A DNA stretch of 64,000 nt from Bombyx mori (taxonomy: Eukaryota; Arthropoda; Insecta; Lepidoptera; Bombycidae). A program made the position numbers and the translations under genes. Below, one piece after another: positions 10,542-20,460 of the stretch (positions are counted from its first letter, which is position 1; the number at the start of each line of letters is the position of its first letter). Where the stretch lies: contig NC_085120.1 in NCBI RefSeq assembly GCF_030269925.1, positions 10,381,501 through 10,445,500 on the forward strand, written 5' to 3'. The notes below the pieces were generated by a model. The model saw only the letters and a program-made list of their open reading frames with translations. It made no database searches and had not been told where the DNA came from.

Positions 10542-10980
10542 TCTATACTAATATTATAAAGAGGAAAGATTTGTTTGTTTGTTTGTATAGAATAGGCTCC
10601 AAAACTACTGAACCGATTTGAAAAAACTTTCACTCTTTGAAAGCTATACTATTCCCGAATGACAAGTATAAGCTTTTTTTGAAAAAAATTAGGGATCCTT
10701 ACTAAAACTCCAATAATGTAACCCAAGGTGTAAAAAAATTACCTAAGATATTCTTTACATCGCGTGCCCTGCGAAAACTATTGATAATAGAATAAAATAA
10801 TGTACTACGACTTTGTAGGACACATTATTATTTACAAAAAGTGTTACGAAAAGCGACAGCATATGTCTAACTATAATAGTTATGCCGCAATAAGTGTTCT
10901 TTTATTTTAAAAAATAAAACAACGTCAAATATCGTTGAAATTTTTGTTAAAGACCGGGCGGAGCCAGAGTGGACGGCTAG
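10542..10980 (+). mobile_element. Non-autonomous Helitron
   Basis: Starts 'tctatactaatattataaag' after A and ends 'gtggacggctag' before T. It contains no coding frame. It belongs to the same family as the minus-strand copy at 20461-21513. Confidence 0.78.
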
Positions 10981-11146
10981 TCTAAGAATAAAAACGAAAC
11001 GAATGTACAAAAATAGTTTATAACAATGCGTTTAGGTGTGAATAAGAAAAAAGAAGACCATAAAATATAAGCGCAAGATAGCGCGGACGATAGATTGAGC
11101 TATGTGCAAAAAAGATGTACCTAATTATCAATTAGTTTTTATCTAT

Positions 11147-11396
11147 ATTTTTTTATTTTATTTTTATTCTTAGATAGTTGTACCAGCTCATAGCCCACAT
11201 GATGTTAAGTGGTTACTAGAACCTATAGACATGCACAACGTAAATACCGCCACCCACCTTGAGATATAAGTTCTAAGGTCTCAGTATAGTTACAACAGCT
11301 GCCTCACCCTTCAAACCGAACGGCATTACTGCTTCGCGACAGAAATAGGCAGGATGGCGGTACCTACCCGCACGGACGCACTCACCTACCACCAGT
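11147..11396 (-). repeat. Bm1 SINE, 5'-truncated
   Basis: Antisense body from the T-rich tail through 'ccgaacggcattactgcttc' to 'cacctaccaccagta', moderately diverged. Confidence 0.75.
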
Positions 11397-11807
11397 AACA
11401 TTATAAAATATAAGAGTTGTAGGAGATAGCACAAGACTGGCGTGCTTTTAGTTAATAAACTTCACAATTTCTATTTACCATCGGACTGTGAGTTCAATAA
11501 ACACATCACAAATACGTATAAATGTGAGGTAGCCAAGTAAAAGGAAGACGTAAGTCACCATCGAGTCAGTCGCACGAATAAATCCACTCCGATAAGCCCC
11601 AATAAATCGAGGTTCGACTTTTAAACGAAATTAGTGGACGTGTTTCGGAGCCAAATTGCTACAGTCGTGTGTCGATTTTGCGGAAGAAACTTTTGATCTT
11701 TGATCTTTTAGCCGGCTGCCTTGTTTTCTAAACGTTTTCTACTCATTCTTGCACTATTGAGACGTTGTCGACGGCATTTAATTTGATTCTATTAGCTCGT
11801 GCGTTCA
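11397..11807. other. No gene seen
   Basis: No recognised repeat or coding frame up to the Helitron junction. Confidence 0.5.
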
Positions 11808-11819
11808 TCTATACTAATA

Positions 11820-12240
11820 CTAGGTGACCCGGCGAACTTAGTTCCGCCTTAGAGCCAATAAATGAGCAGACTTTTGATTTTATCAAGGACAATTTTTTAT
11901 TTGTTGCAGCGTGGCTTTCTAAATGATTACCTATCTCAGCATAATAAGTTAATAGAAACTCGAAACAAACACATCAACCGGTCAAATTCAAATCAAAATT
12001 CTCTTATAATTAACCATAGACTACATTACGTTTAGCTGTCAGTTGCGTTTTGTTATTCCATATTAGTTTCATTTTGTTATACCACGTTTTATGTCACGTC
12101 TTACGGGAACGTGATAAAAAGTATCCTATGTCCTTCTCCTGGTTCTAAGCTACCTCCTCACCAATTATCAGCCAAATCAGTTTAGCTGTTCTTGAGTTAT
12201 AAATAGTGTAACTAACACGACTTTCTTTTGTATATATAGA
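11820..12240 (-). mobile_element. Non-autonomous Helitron nested in a Helitron
   Basis: On the minus strand it starts 'tctatatatacaaaagaaag' and ends in 'cgccgggtcacctag'. The copy at 23785-24310 is a relative. It was inserted a dozen bases inside the 5' end of the host Helitron. Confidence 0.72.
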
Positions 12241-12825
12241 TTATAAAGCTGCAGAGTTTGTTTGTTTAGTTGAACGTGCTAATCTCAGAAACTGCTGGTC
12301 CGATTTGAAAAATATTTTCAGTGTTAGATAGCCCATTTATTGAGGAAGGCCATAGGCCAGGGGTAGGCAACGCGGCGCCCCCGATCGTGTTTTAATGCGC
12401 CCTCGCTGGACTAATGTAAATGTATAACAGCCAGAGCGATTTACTTACTCTTGTCAAACGGCGATATACAGCAAGTAGTCAGTTGAGTTTAGGATTGGGC
12501 ATAGATTAGCAGTTCGCTAATCTTGAACGTATCTAATAAGACGCACGTATTTTTTGTTAGTGTGTTATTTTTTATTTGATTGTGTAACGCGTAGACCGTG
12601 CATTTAAGTAATTCGAAATAATTATTTTCTTCCAATACCGAATAAAGCTTAATGACTCACATTTAGACAATTGTTTAAGGGCCGGGAACTCTAAATACAT
12701 CCCCAATTATAAGAAATTAACTGAAAATATGGACACCCAAGTTTCACACTGAATTATATGTATCATTATATATGACACCTACAAAATAAATTGTGTTGAT
12801 TACACAACTCTACAAAAAAAAATTC

Positions 12826-15800
12826 TTTTTTTTTTTTTTTTTTTTTTTTTATGATTGAAAGTTTATTGGTGGCCCGAAGGCCTTTCCAGTTTCACCAGGA
12901 CAGGTGGGCGAGCAAAGGCTCAGCCAAGAGGGGTGGGATTTGCTAACAACTGCCCGAGCGCCTCCGAAGGAGACCTAACAACTCAAGAGCAATTGTTTCG
13001 CGAATGAATCTACTACCGGATCGGAATCGCGACCCGCTGAGAAGATCCGGCGAGGAACTCAGCGGGCTGATGCATGGGTTAGGTTGCACGTCGACCTCTT
13101 TGTCGAGTTCGACGAGTACGGTTACCGGGGTCCCTAAGCCTGCCCCTAGTATTAGAGCTGAAGGCATCTAATGCAAAGGTTATTGGATCTGATGGATCCG
13201 TAAGGACGTGTCTAGGGCGTCGACGGTGACTGGCTCCTGCATGATCAGGATTCGGGGAGTAGTCAGCGGCGGCAACGATAAGGCGATTATCATGACGCAT
13301 AGCCTTATCGAAGTATCGTTCCGACGCTGACTTCATGTATTTCCGAATTGATTCGAGGCCCAGGTCGTCGTGTAGGTCAACGTTCCTCACGAACCACGGA
13401 GCCCCGACAGCTAACCTGCAAAAGCGGGATTGTAGGGATTGGAGGGTGTCTATGTGTGTGCGGGCCGCGTGAGCGAACACCACACTCGCGTAAGTCATGA
13501 CGGGCCTTATGCAAGTTTTGTAAAGTGTCACCTTGTTCCGAAGGGACATTTTACTCCGCTTACAGATCATGGGGTAGAGTCTACCGAGAATAAACGCGGC
13601 ACGGTCACGGACTGATTTTATATGCGGGCGGAATGTCATCGATGCATCCAGGGTAACGCCCAGGTACTTGACCTTCCTGGCCCAGGGTATGGGTTGTCTA
13701 AAGAGAGTAATCGGGGGTGTGAGATTCCTCCTCCTAATCCGGGAGGAAATCCGTGTGGAGCTTCCCCTCTGAAATAGCACCGCAGTACTTTTCGCTGGGT
13801 TGATGTCTATGCGCCATTTTCGGAACCACTGTCCTAGGGCTAGGGCTGCGCTCTGAAGCTTCTTCGCGATTAGGGACTTATTTCTACTAGAATAGTAAAC
13901 AGTCGTGTCGTCGGCGAATAAAGCTAAATGGGTCGGCGGCGACCGGGGAATATCGTTGACGAATAAGCTAAATAGGAGGGGTGAGAGGACAGAGCCTTGC
14001 GGGACTCCAGCTGTGAGAGGTCGTGGGGAGGAGCGGGTTCCCTCGACTCGATATCGAAAAGAGCGGTTCGACAAGAAGTCCCGTATGATGAGCACGAGAC
14101 TATCCGGCACGCCCATGTTGAATAGTTTGAAAATCAAACCATTGTGCCAGACTTTGTCGAACGCTTTTGCGACGTCGAAGAAGAGAGCTCCCGTGTATAA
14201 CGGTTTTGGTCGATTAAGCCCCACAAGAATGTGCTCCGTGAGCCGGTGCACCTGTTGAACGCATGAGTGATTTGTACGGAATCCGAATTGTTCATCGATA
14301 AGAATGCCCTTGGATGAGACGAAGTCTCTGAGGCGTTTGTAGAGCAGACGCTCATACAGTTTGCCTAGAGACATGAGGAGGCTAATCGGGCGGTAGCTCG
14401 TCGGATGATTTTTTGGTTTACCGGGTTTATGTATGCCGATAACGTCCGCTTCTTTCCACACCGCGGGAAAGATACAGTTCGCCATAGCGGCATTGAAAAT
14501 AGATGCCAACATCACGATGAGTTGGACGGGTAGAAGTTTAATAACGCGGTTGGATATACCGTCGGAACCGGGAGCCTTGCGAGGACGTAGGTCTTTGATC
14601 AAGTCTTTAACTTCCATCGGGGTGACGGGTGGTAACGCATCAGAGGGTGGCAAGGAGGCTCTGCGTTCTACCTCACTGTCTACTAATTCTACATGAACAG
14701 GGTCCACGGATTGAGTGCTGGGCGTGCACTGGGTTTGCAATGTATCGGCCAGCAGCTCTGCTTTTTCGTCATCATCGAACGCCGCGAGTCGGCCTGAGGG
14801 GCCTACGAGGGGGGGCATAGTTACTACCGTATCCGATTTGAGAGTACGAGCTAAGCGGTAGTAAGACCTTTGAGAGGGCGCGAGTCCTTCTAAGAAATCA
14901 GACCATCTGGCATCTCGGACTTCGGTGATGCGAGACTTTACGTCGCGTTGTAGGGCACGCATTCGAATACGATTTTCCGCGGTAGGATACCTATCGTACG
15001 CACGGATCGAAGCGTTCTTAGCTCTAAGGAGTTCCCTAATATCGTCGGGCAATTTGAAGCGGTGAAGGAAGTCCTCCGCTACAACTTGCTTCGATGACCT
15101 ATCTAATGTCGAGGTGATGTGTGACGTTACGATGTCTATGGCTTCAGCGGTATCCTGAGGAGACGGGATAGAGTCCGGACTAAACGGAAGCGATGGTGGA
15201 TCAGATTCAGCCAGGCTGATGCCCAGCGTGTGCCAATCCACCACAGTCCTCGTGACGGGAACGGAATCGGGAGCGCGACCGAGCTTCATAACGACGGGAC
15301 GGTGGTCTGAATCTAACTCTGAAACTACTTCGATCGAGTGTAAGCGCAGAGTTACGTTTTTTAATAACGCTATGTCGAGTATATCCGGGCGATGCGCGAT
15401 ATTTAGCGGGTAGTGAGTCGGGGTTAGCGGAGCGACGATATCGAAGGCGAGATCATCGACTAACGCGTCAAGCCGCCTGCCATTCGGGGTTGTGGTGTGT
15501 GAGTTCCACCTGATGTGTTTACAATTTAGGTCGCCTGCCAGAATGACAGAGCTCCCCATACCGAGCAGCGCCTCGATATCACTGCTTAGAACGATCTTAT
15601 CCGGTGGAAGATAAACGGACGCGATAACGATCGGCGCGTGTCCCGTCAGTGAGATTCGGCACACTGATGCTTCGATATTAGCGAGCGCGGGAGGATCGAG
15701 CGGGACGCAATGCAGGGCTCTTCTATAGTAAATGACGGTACCACCACCACGGGCAGAGAGCCTGTCGTTCCTGACCATGTTATAGTTCGCGATTTTAGGG

Positions 15801-17221
15801 TCACGGCGCGCGGGCTTAAGTAGGGTCTCCTGCACTAAAAAGATATCAATTTGGTGGTCACGCAAAAAGTCAGAAACCTGATCACGTTGATTTGCGAGAC
15901 CGTAAGCGTTAAAAAATCCTATCGTTACGGATAGGGGCTTTATTCTACTTATATACGCCATTGATTACCGGCGGAGTGAGGGGAGGACGTACGTATTTAA
16001 TGACGCGTATACGTCGGCGTATTCCTGCACAACGGCGATAAAGTGTTGTGCAGTGGAGGCAGCGCGAATGGCGTCGCCCAAAGCGTTAACGCGCTCAAAG
16101 TTGATCGACTGAAAGAAGTCGATCGCTAAAGCGAGATTGTCGGACGCGGTCGGAGGGCAAGTCGCGGGAGAGGGACGAGTCGCGGGGGCGGGACGAATCG
16201 CGGAGGAGGGAGTTGTAGCCGTGTTCGTGTACGGCAGCGGTTTTGCCCAGGCCGAGACACTGGGCACCGCCGCCGGAACGAACGCTGGCTTAGCCTGCGA
16301 CGCAGAGGGTGCCGAGGCTTTGATGTCTGGGCCGGAAGCTCGGAGGCGGTTTTGGCGGGCGACGCGGCGATTTATTTTAGGGGCTCGGGGGCAACCACGG
16401 TAATTCGCGGGGTGACCCTGTGTTCGACACAGGACGCAGCTAGGCGGTTCCGTCGCGGTTTTTTGGTCGCGAGCGCAGAGGGCCGTGGCGTGATCGCCCA
16501 AACACTTAACACATCGGGGGCGCGCGTGACAGTTACGGGAAGAGTGCCCGTACAATTGACAGTTATGGCACTGGCTAGGAGTGCCTTTTTTATGGGGGGC
16601 TTCGACAGCGATACCAGAGAGCCTACAGACGGTCTGTGTGTTAAAGATTTTCTTACCCTCGGGGGTAGGCTGGAGAGCGACTAGAACCATATTATATGGC
16701 TCCCTACCGCGACCGGTGTGCATACGGTGCACAGAATTCACTGGTAGGCCTTGTTCTAACAGGTCGGCTTTTACGAGCTCTACATCTAACTCTTTAGGGA
16801 TTCCGCGTATTACAACGCGGAGTTCGCGCTCCTCCTGGAGCGTATACGTATGGAAACTTATACGCTCCTTACGGAGGTAAGAAGAGAGGGCCCTATGGTC
16901 GTCGGGTGTTTGAACCTTAATTTGAATGCCGTTCGCGAGGTTACGGGCATTCGTGAAATTTATATTTTTGGCCTTAAGGGCCAGGCAAACTCGATCCCAA
17001 GCTGCCTTCTCCTGAAGGATAACCGGGGGAGGGGTCTGGGTTTTATTTTGTGCCACCGGACGCGGCGACGGAGTGGCACGGGCTGGGGGCGCAACGGGAG
17101 TCTGAGGGCGGGGGCGCGACGCGTTCACGGCTTTGCTAATTTTAGCGGCCGCGGGAGCTCGAGACTCCGCGGCACGCTTCTTACCCTTCTGTACCAGGGT
17201 GAATCCATCCGTCGATGAGGC
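12826..17221 (-). mobile_element. Jockey-clade LINE, nearly full length
   Basis: A minus-strand non-LTR retrotransposon of about 4.4 kb with two open frames and a 25-base poly(A) tail (T-run 12826-12850). ORF1 is Gag-like and ORF2 carries endonuclease plus reverse transcriptase. Its right edge is close to 17221, right at the start of ORF1, so the 5' UTR is missing or very short. I could not identify a clean target duplication. A 3' piece of the same family, nearly identical, lies at 20737-21328, which suggests recent activity. Confidence 0.85.
13079..15961 (-). CDS. Jockey LINE ORF2: endonuclease/reverse transcriptase
   Basis: A 960-residue enzyme that nicks target DNA and copies the element's RNA there (target-primed reverse transcription). 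Residues 1-235 form an APE-like endonuclease, with 'FNAYGL', the catalytic-type Glu in 'QETLL', 'GDLNCKH' and 'SDHRPVV'. The reverse transcriptase begins near residue 440 ('RPRKAPGSDGISNRV', 'YRPISLLMSLGKLYERLL') and carries 'FFDVAKAFDKVWHN', 'AGVPQGSVLSPLLF' and the catalytic 'FADD' box. The C-terminus is basic ('RRTRQRGRRAT'). The frame is fully open. The ATG at 15961-15959 lies 3 nt after the ORF1 stop (TAA TCA ATG), an arrangement suited to termination-reinitiation. Length and domains fit a complete Jockey-clade ORF2. Confidence 0.9.
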   Translation of the reverse strand: MAYISRIKPLSVTIGFFNAYGLANQRDQVSDFLRDHQIDIFLVQETLLKPARRDPKIANYNMVRNDRLSARGGGTVIYYRRALHCVPLDPPALANIEASVCRISLTGHAPIVIASVYLPPDKIVLSSDIEALLGMGSSVILAGDLNCKHIRWNSHTTTPNGRRLDALVDDLAFDIVAPLTPTHYPLNIAHRPDILDIALLKNVTLRLHSIEVVSELDSDHRPVVMKLGRAPDSVPVTRTVVDWHTLGISLAESDPPSLPFSPDSIPSPQDTAEAIDIVTSHITSTLDRSSKQVVAEDFLHRFKLPDDIRELLRAKNASIRAYDRYPTAENRIRMRALQRDVKSRITEVRDARWSDFLEGLAPSQRSYYRLARTLKSDTVVTMPPLVGPSGRLAAFDDDEKAELLADTLQTQCTPSTQSVDPVHVELVDSEVERRASLPPSDALPPVTPMEVKDLIKDLRPRKAPGSDGISNRVIKLLPVQLIVMLASIFNAAMANCIFPAVWKEADVIGIHKPGKPKNHPTSYRPISLLMSLGKLYERLLYKRLRDFVSSKGILIDEQFGFRTNHSCVQQVHRLTEHILVGLNRPKPLYTGALFFDVAKAFDKVWHNGLIFKLFNMGVPDSLVLIIRDFLSNRSFRYRVEGTRSSPRPLTAGVPQGSVLSPLLFSLFVNDIPRSPPTHLALFADDTTVYYSSRNKSLIAKKLQSAALALGQWFRKWRIDINPAKSTAVLFQRGSSTRISSRIRRRNLTPPITLFRQPIPWARKVKYLGVTLDASMTFRPHIKSVRDRAAFILGRLYPMICKRSKMSLRNKVTLYKTCIRPVMTYASVVFAHAARTHIDTLQSLQSRFCRLAVGAPWFVRNVDLHDDLGLESIRKYMKSASERYFDKAMRHDNRLIVAAADYSPNPDHAGASHRRRPRHVLTDPSDPITFALDAFSSNTRGRLRDPGNRTRRTRQRGRRAT

Positions 17222-17224
17222 CAA
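15965..17224 (-). CDS. Jockey LINE ORF1: Gag-like nucleic acid-binding protein
   Basis: A 419-codon frame for the RNA-binding partner of ORF2. A basic, proline-rich N-terminus (about residues 1-75) is followed by a domain with 'LRVVIRGIPKEL' and 'LEQGLPVNSVHRM', typical of the region before the knuckles in Jockey Gag proteins. Three CCHC zinc knuckles follow ('CHNCQLYGHSSRNCH', 'CVKCLGDHATALC', 'CVLCRTQGHPANYRGC'), then an Ala/Pro-rich tail. The frame opens at 17224 with TTG, not ATG, and an in-frame stop lies two codons upstream. Either the initiator ATG mutated or the copy is truncated exactly here. Confidence 0.82.
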   Translation of the reverse strand: MASSTDGFTLVQKGKKRAAESRAPAAAKISKAVNASRPRPQTPVAPPARATPSPRPVAQNKTQTPPPVILQEKAAWDRVCLALKAKNINFTNARNLANGIQIKVQTPDDHRALSSYLRKERISFHTYTLQEERELRVVIRGIPKELDVELVKADLLEQGLPVNSVHRMHTGRGREPYNMVLVALQPTPEGKKIFNTQTVCRLSGIAVEAPHKKGTPSQCHNCQLYGHSSRNCHARPRCVKCLGDHATALCARDQKTATEPPSCVLCRTQGHPANYRGCPRAPKINRRVARQNRLRASGPDIKASAPSASQAKPAFVPAAVPSVSAWAKPLPYTNTATTPSSAIRPAPATRPSPATCPPTASDNLALAIDFFQSINFERVNALGDAIRAASTAQHFIAVVQEYADVYASLNTYVLPSLRR

Positions 17225-17749
17225 ATTTCATGCCATGTATTTTTTTTTCGTCTAATTACGATCTAAAATATCGAAATTTTATGCTTTGCAATCAAAGTCA
17301 AATTTGGTGTTGACCCGTGTTATATGTAAAATATGCGCCCTCGGTGATTTTCAAATTTAGTATTGCGCCCTTAAGGATAAACAAGTTGCCGATCCCTGCC
17401 ATAGGCTATAATATAACATCACGCTGAGACCAATACGAGCGGAGCACTAAAAGCCTCCTCTTTTGAAGTCGGTTAAAAAACGTGATTTTGTGTACGTTAA
17501 ATAGCTCTTTAACATTCTATTATTCAAAAATATTTTCAGCTTCTACGTAAATGTAGTCGCCGGTAAAATTTGGCGTTATCCCAAAGTAACTATTCCACAC
17601 GGACGAAGTCGCGGGCAAAAGCTAGTTGGTAATAAAACACGAAGTAGCCATAATAAATCATTTGTATGGAAAATGGAAAAGGCTAGATTTAAAATCGAGA
17701 TTTTGCCAACATTTCAAGGTCAACGAATCTCGTAGACATCACAGAGTCA

Positions 17750-17946
17750 GAGATGGGTGGACGAGCTCACAGCCCACCTGGTGTTAAGTGGTTACTGGAG
17801 CTCATAGACATCTACGACGTAAAAAACCCACCTTGAGATATCAGTTCTAAGGTCTCAGTATAGTTACAACGGCTGCCCCGCCCTTTAACCGAAACGCATT
17901 ACTGCTTCACGGCAGAAATAGGCAGGTTGGTGGTACTACCATCAGA
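17750..17946 (-). repeat. Bm1 SINE, truncated
   Basis: Antisense body from 'agatgggtggacgagctcac' to 'ggcaggttggtggtac', with a small internal deletion near 17822. Confidence 0.78.
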
Positions 17947-18239
17947 TTCTCTAGGTTATCAGGGTCTCTATGAGCGATGTGACCGAAGTATTTGTGCTGG
18001 AATACGCGATGAAATATACGCTGGAAACAGATAGCGGACAGCCTTGTGGTACCGATGTAATACCGAGCTCCTACAGAATGGATAAGTTGAGTCACGTACA
18101 ATCTGAAGAGTACACAGTTTTACGAAAAAAAAAAAAGAACGAATGTTATTTTACGAAACTTGCGGGAACTTTACGGAATAGTAGGCATTTTGCAAATTTC
18201 GAAACTTTACCCTAGAGAGCGAATTCACATTTTTATTGG

Positions 18240-18532
18240 AACTAGTGGTCCCGCAGTAGTCGAAATTCGACTCTAATTAATTGAAATTATAAGTTTGAAC
18301 ATTGTTATGGTTCTGTTGTCAAAGACTAAATACTTCTATAATCACAGATTTCGCCAAGACTATAGACAGAATAGGTTAATATTTTTAAAGATAAATAATA
18401 TTAACTTATTCTCTATTCGACCACAGACTTTGAGCAATAACAAAAGTTTGACAATAAACATAGGGTATTTATATGTGTGTGTCAAATATATTGTAGTGTG
18501 TGTAATAATTTTTTTAATTGATTTAATGTATT
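18240..18532 (+). repeat. Dispersed repeat family A, partial copy
   Basis: Begins 'actagtggtcccgcagtagt' and ends at 'attgatttaatgtatt', where a second copy begins at once. The two copies form a head-to-tail pair. Confidence 0.65.
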
Positions 18533-18955
18533 ACTAGTGGTCTCTTAGTAGTCGAAATTCGACTATAATTAATTGAAATTATAAGTTTGTACATTATTAT
18601 AATACTTCGAGATTTCACCAAGACTACACTTTAGACAAATATTAATAAAGACAAACAATATTAATCTATTGTCAATTTGACTACAGACTTTAAGGAATAA
18701 AGAAAGTTTGACAATAAACTAATAATATGCATGCGTGTGTGTGTGTCAAATCATGGTAGTGTGTGTAATGCTTTTTTTTTAATTGATTTAATGTATTTTT
18801 ATGTATAATTTAAGAAAATATTAACATTCTGCACTCCTCCTGTATATTCTCTATAAGTGTGGCAAATTTCATACTCCTCCGTCCGCGCAATTTTCCTAAA
18901 AAAGGGGTATAAAGTTTTTGCTTCACGCATTAATACATAGATTCGAACAGAAACT
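18533..18955 (+). repeat. Dispersed repeat family A, copy with empty mariner site
   Basis: Begins 'actagtggtctcttagtagt' and continues through 'catactcctccgtccgcgca' to 'cttcacgcattaatacatag'. At about 18796 it reads 'atgtatttttatgtataatt' where the 1108 copy carries mariner. Confidence 0.65.
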
Positions 18956-19196
18956 CGCACCTATTTGAACTGCTATGTATAAGGCATACTCGTAGTAGCG
19001 TCTGAAGCCACAAGGCACTTTCCCAGTCGTTCATCATTCCTCGCCTTGCAGCTCTCATTACTTGCGAAGACAACTCCTAACCTATTTATATGCTAATTTT
19101 GAAACGAACACAATAGCTTTTACTTAACAAAACTTGGCGGGCGCATGAAAAACTTTGTATGAAATGTTTTATGTTCATACACTGCTTTGGTTCGGT

Positions 19197-19200
<4 letters not shown>
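18956..19200. other. No gene seen
   Basis: Nothing recognised. Confidence 0.45.
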
Positions 19201-19238
<38 letters not shown>

Positions 19239-19330
19239 ATTTTATTGTACACCAAAAAACAGATACACAGTGCGATACATTAAATACAAAAAAGTACAAT
19301 TGGCGGTCTTATCGCTAAGAGCGATCTAAT
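19201..19330 (-). repeat. GA microsatellite beside a possible LINE tail
   Basis: About 18 GA units at 19201-19236, followed by 'tatattttattgtacaccaa' and 'cggtcttatcgctaagagcg'. This resembles the antisense 3' UTR of a lepidopteran LINE, but the assignment is weak. Confidence 0.5.
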
Positions 19331-19344
19331 AAGCTTGGTAATAG

Positions 19345-19665
19345 TCACGGCTTAATGGTTAAGAGGGTCGGTGAATTAGTATGCCACTATTCCGGGGCTC
19401 GAACCCCGCGTATAGATAGGACGTGGTGGTAGGACCTCTTGTGAGTCCGCACGGGTAGGTACCACCACCCCGCTTATTTCTGCCGTGAAGCAGCAATGCG
19501 TTTCGGTTTGAAGGGTGGGGCAGCCGTTGTAACTATACTGAGACCTTAGAGCTTATATCTAAAGGTAGGTGGCGCATTTACGTTGTAGATGTCTACGGGC
19601 TCCAGTGAGCATTTAACATCAGGTGGGCCGTGAGCTCGTCCACCTATCTAAGCAATAAAAAAATA
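19345..19665 (+). repeat. SINE with a non-Bm1 tRNA-like head and a Bm1 tail
   Basis: The 3' part is ordinary Bm1 ('tggtggtaggacctcttgtg' to 'gtccacctatctaagcaata', A-rich tail). The 5' part differs from the usual Bm1 head but keeps tRNA-like features: 'cggcttaatggttaagaggg' as box A and 'ggggctcgaacccc' as box B. The normal middle segment of Bm1 is absent. Confidence 0.65.
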
Positions 19666-19728
19666 AAAAATAAAGTTTTCTAATGATATACCCACTGAAC
19701 ACCTATTCATCAGATATGAGTTCCACAA

Positions 19729-19938
19729 TCTATATATATAAAAATGAATTTCTGTTCGTTAGTCTCGCTAAAACTCGAGAACGGCTGGACCGATTTGGCG
19801 AATTTTGGTCTTGAATTATTTGTGGAGATCCCGAGAAGGTTTAAAAGATTAGATAAATATGAAAATTCTCTGAATTAAATAAAGTTTAGGTCTTTTATTT
19901 ATCGATTGAGGCACTACGAAGTCTGCCGGGTCAGCTAG
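19729..19938 (+). mobile_element. Non-autonomous Helitron
   Basis: Starts 'tctatatatataaaaatgaa' after A and ends 'gccgggtcagctag' before T. A relative on the opposite strand is at 33740-34309. Confidence 0.75.
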
Positions 19939-19939
19939 T

Positions 19940-20460
19940 GTTGGAATAAAAGTCGAAATCGCAAAAAATGCATGCGGTAAAGCCGCTTAAGTAAGATGTA
20001 AATGTCACCGTGCCATTTTCTACCTCGAATCAGTCCTGCTTTCCGGTTTGAAGAGTGGAATAGTCGTTGCCAATATCAATTCTTGCAAATAGGCACACGA
20101 CCAACACGGCTTGAGACATCTGGTCAAAGACACAATCGCGTTCGTTCAGGACAGAAGCCATGAAACCAGAAGTAGCCAGGATTATGACTTCAGCTATATA
20201 TCGCTTTCACCGAAGTGGCTTCTCTGAACTAGAGTAAGCTAGATAGTGAAGTCTTCAGAGATATGCACACTCAATTTCTCCGAAGTTGCACATTTGAAAT
20301 TACCCCTTTAGCAAAGGACTGTTTGTATTATTAATGTTACGTGATAAGTAGTGGCTTAGCTCTACCCCTTTCTGACGTCCACGAGCGATACTCAGACTCA
20401 CTCACCATGACATGGGCGGTATGAGCCTCTGCGTAAAGACGTTATGAAAAATATAAAAAA
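19940..20460. other. No gene seen
   Basis: Nothing recognised between the two Helitrons. Confidence 0.45.

Larger units (their letters stand above)
12358..17398 (+). mobile_element. hAT-type MITE split by a Jockey LINE
   Basis: The ends are imperfect inverted repeats: 'caggggtaggcaac' on the left and, reversed, 'cagggatcggcaac' on the right. It is flanked by a perfect 8-bp duplication 'ccataggc' (12350-12357 and 17399-17406), the size hAT elements make. The parts outside the LINE total roughly 650 bp and show no transposase, so the element is non-autonomous. Confidence 0.82.
11808..17625 (+). mobile_element. Helitron host of a nested transposon stack
   Basis: The 5' end 'tctatactaata' (11808, after A) is separated from its continuation 'tataaagctgcagagtttg' (12242) by another Helitron. 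The body is interrupted again by a hAT-type MITE (12358-17398) and resumes at 17407, ending 'gcgggcaaaagctag' before T at 17625. Without its insertions it is only about 350 bp and non-coding. Confidence 0.65.

Noticed and set aside
13905..17218. Several plus-strand frames of 60-120 codons
   Set aside because: They are shadows of the Jockey ORF1 and ORF2 on the opposite strand.
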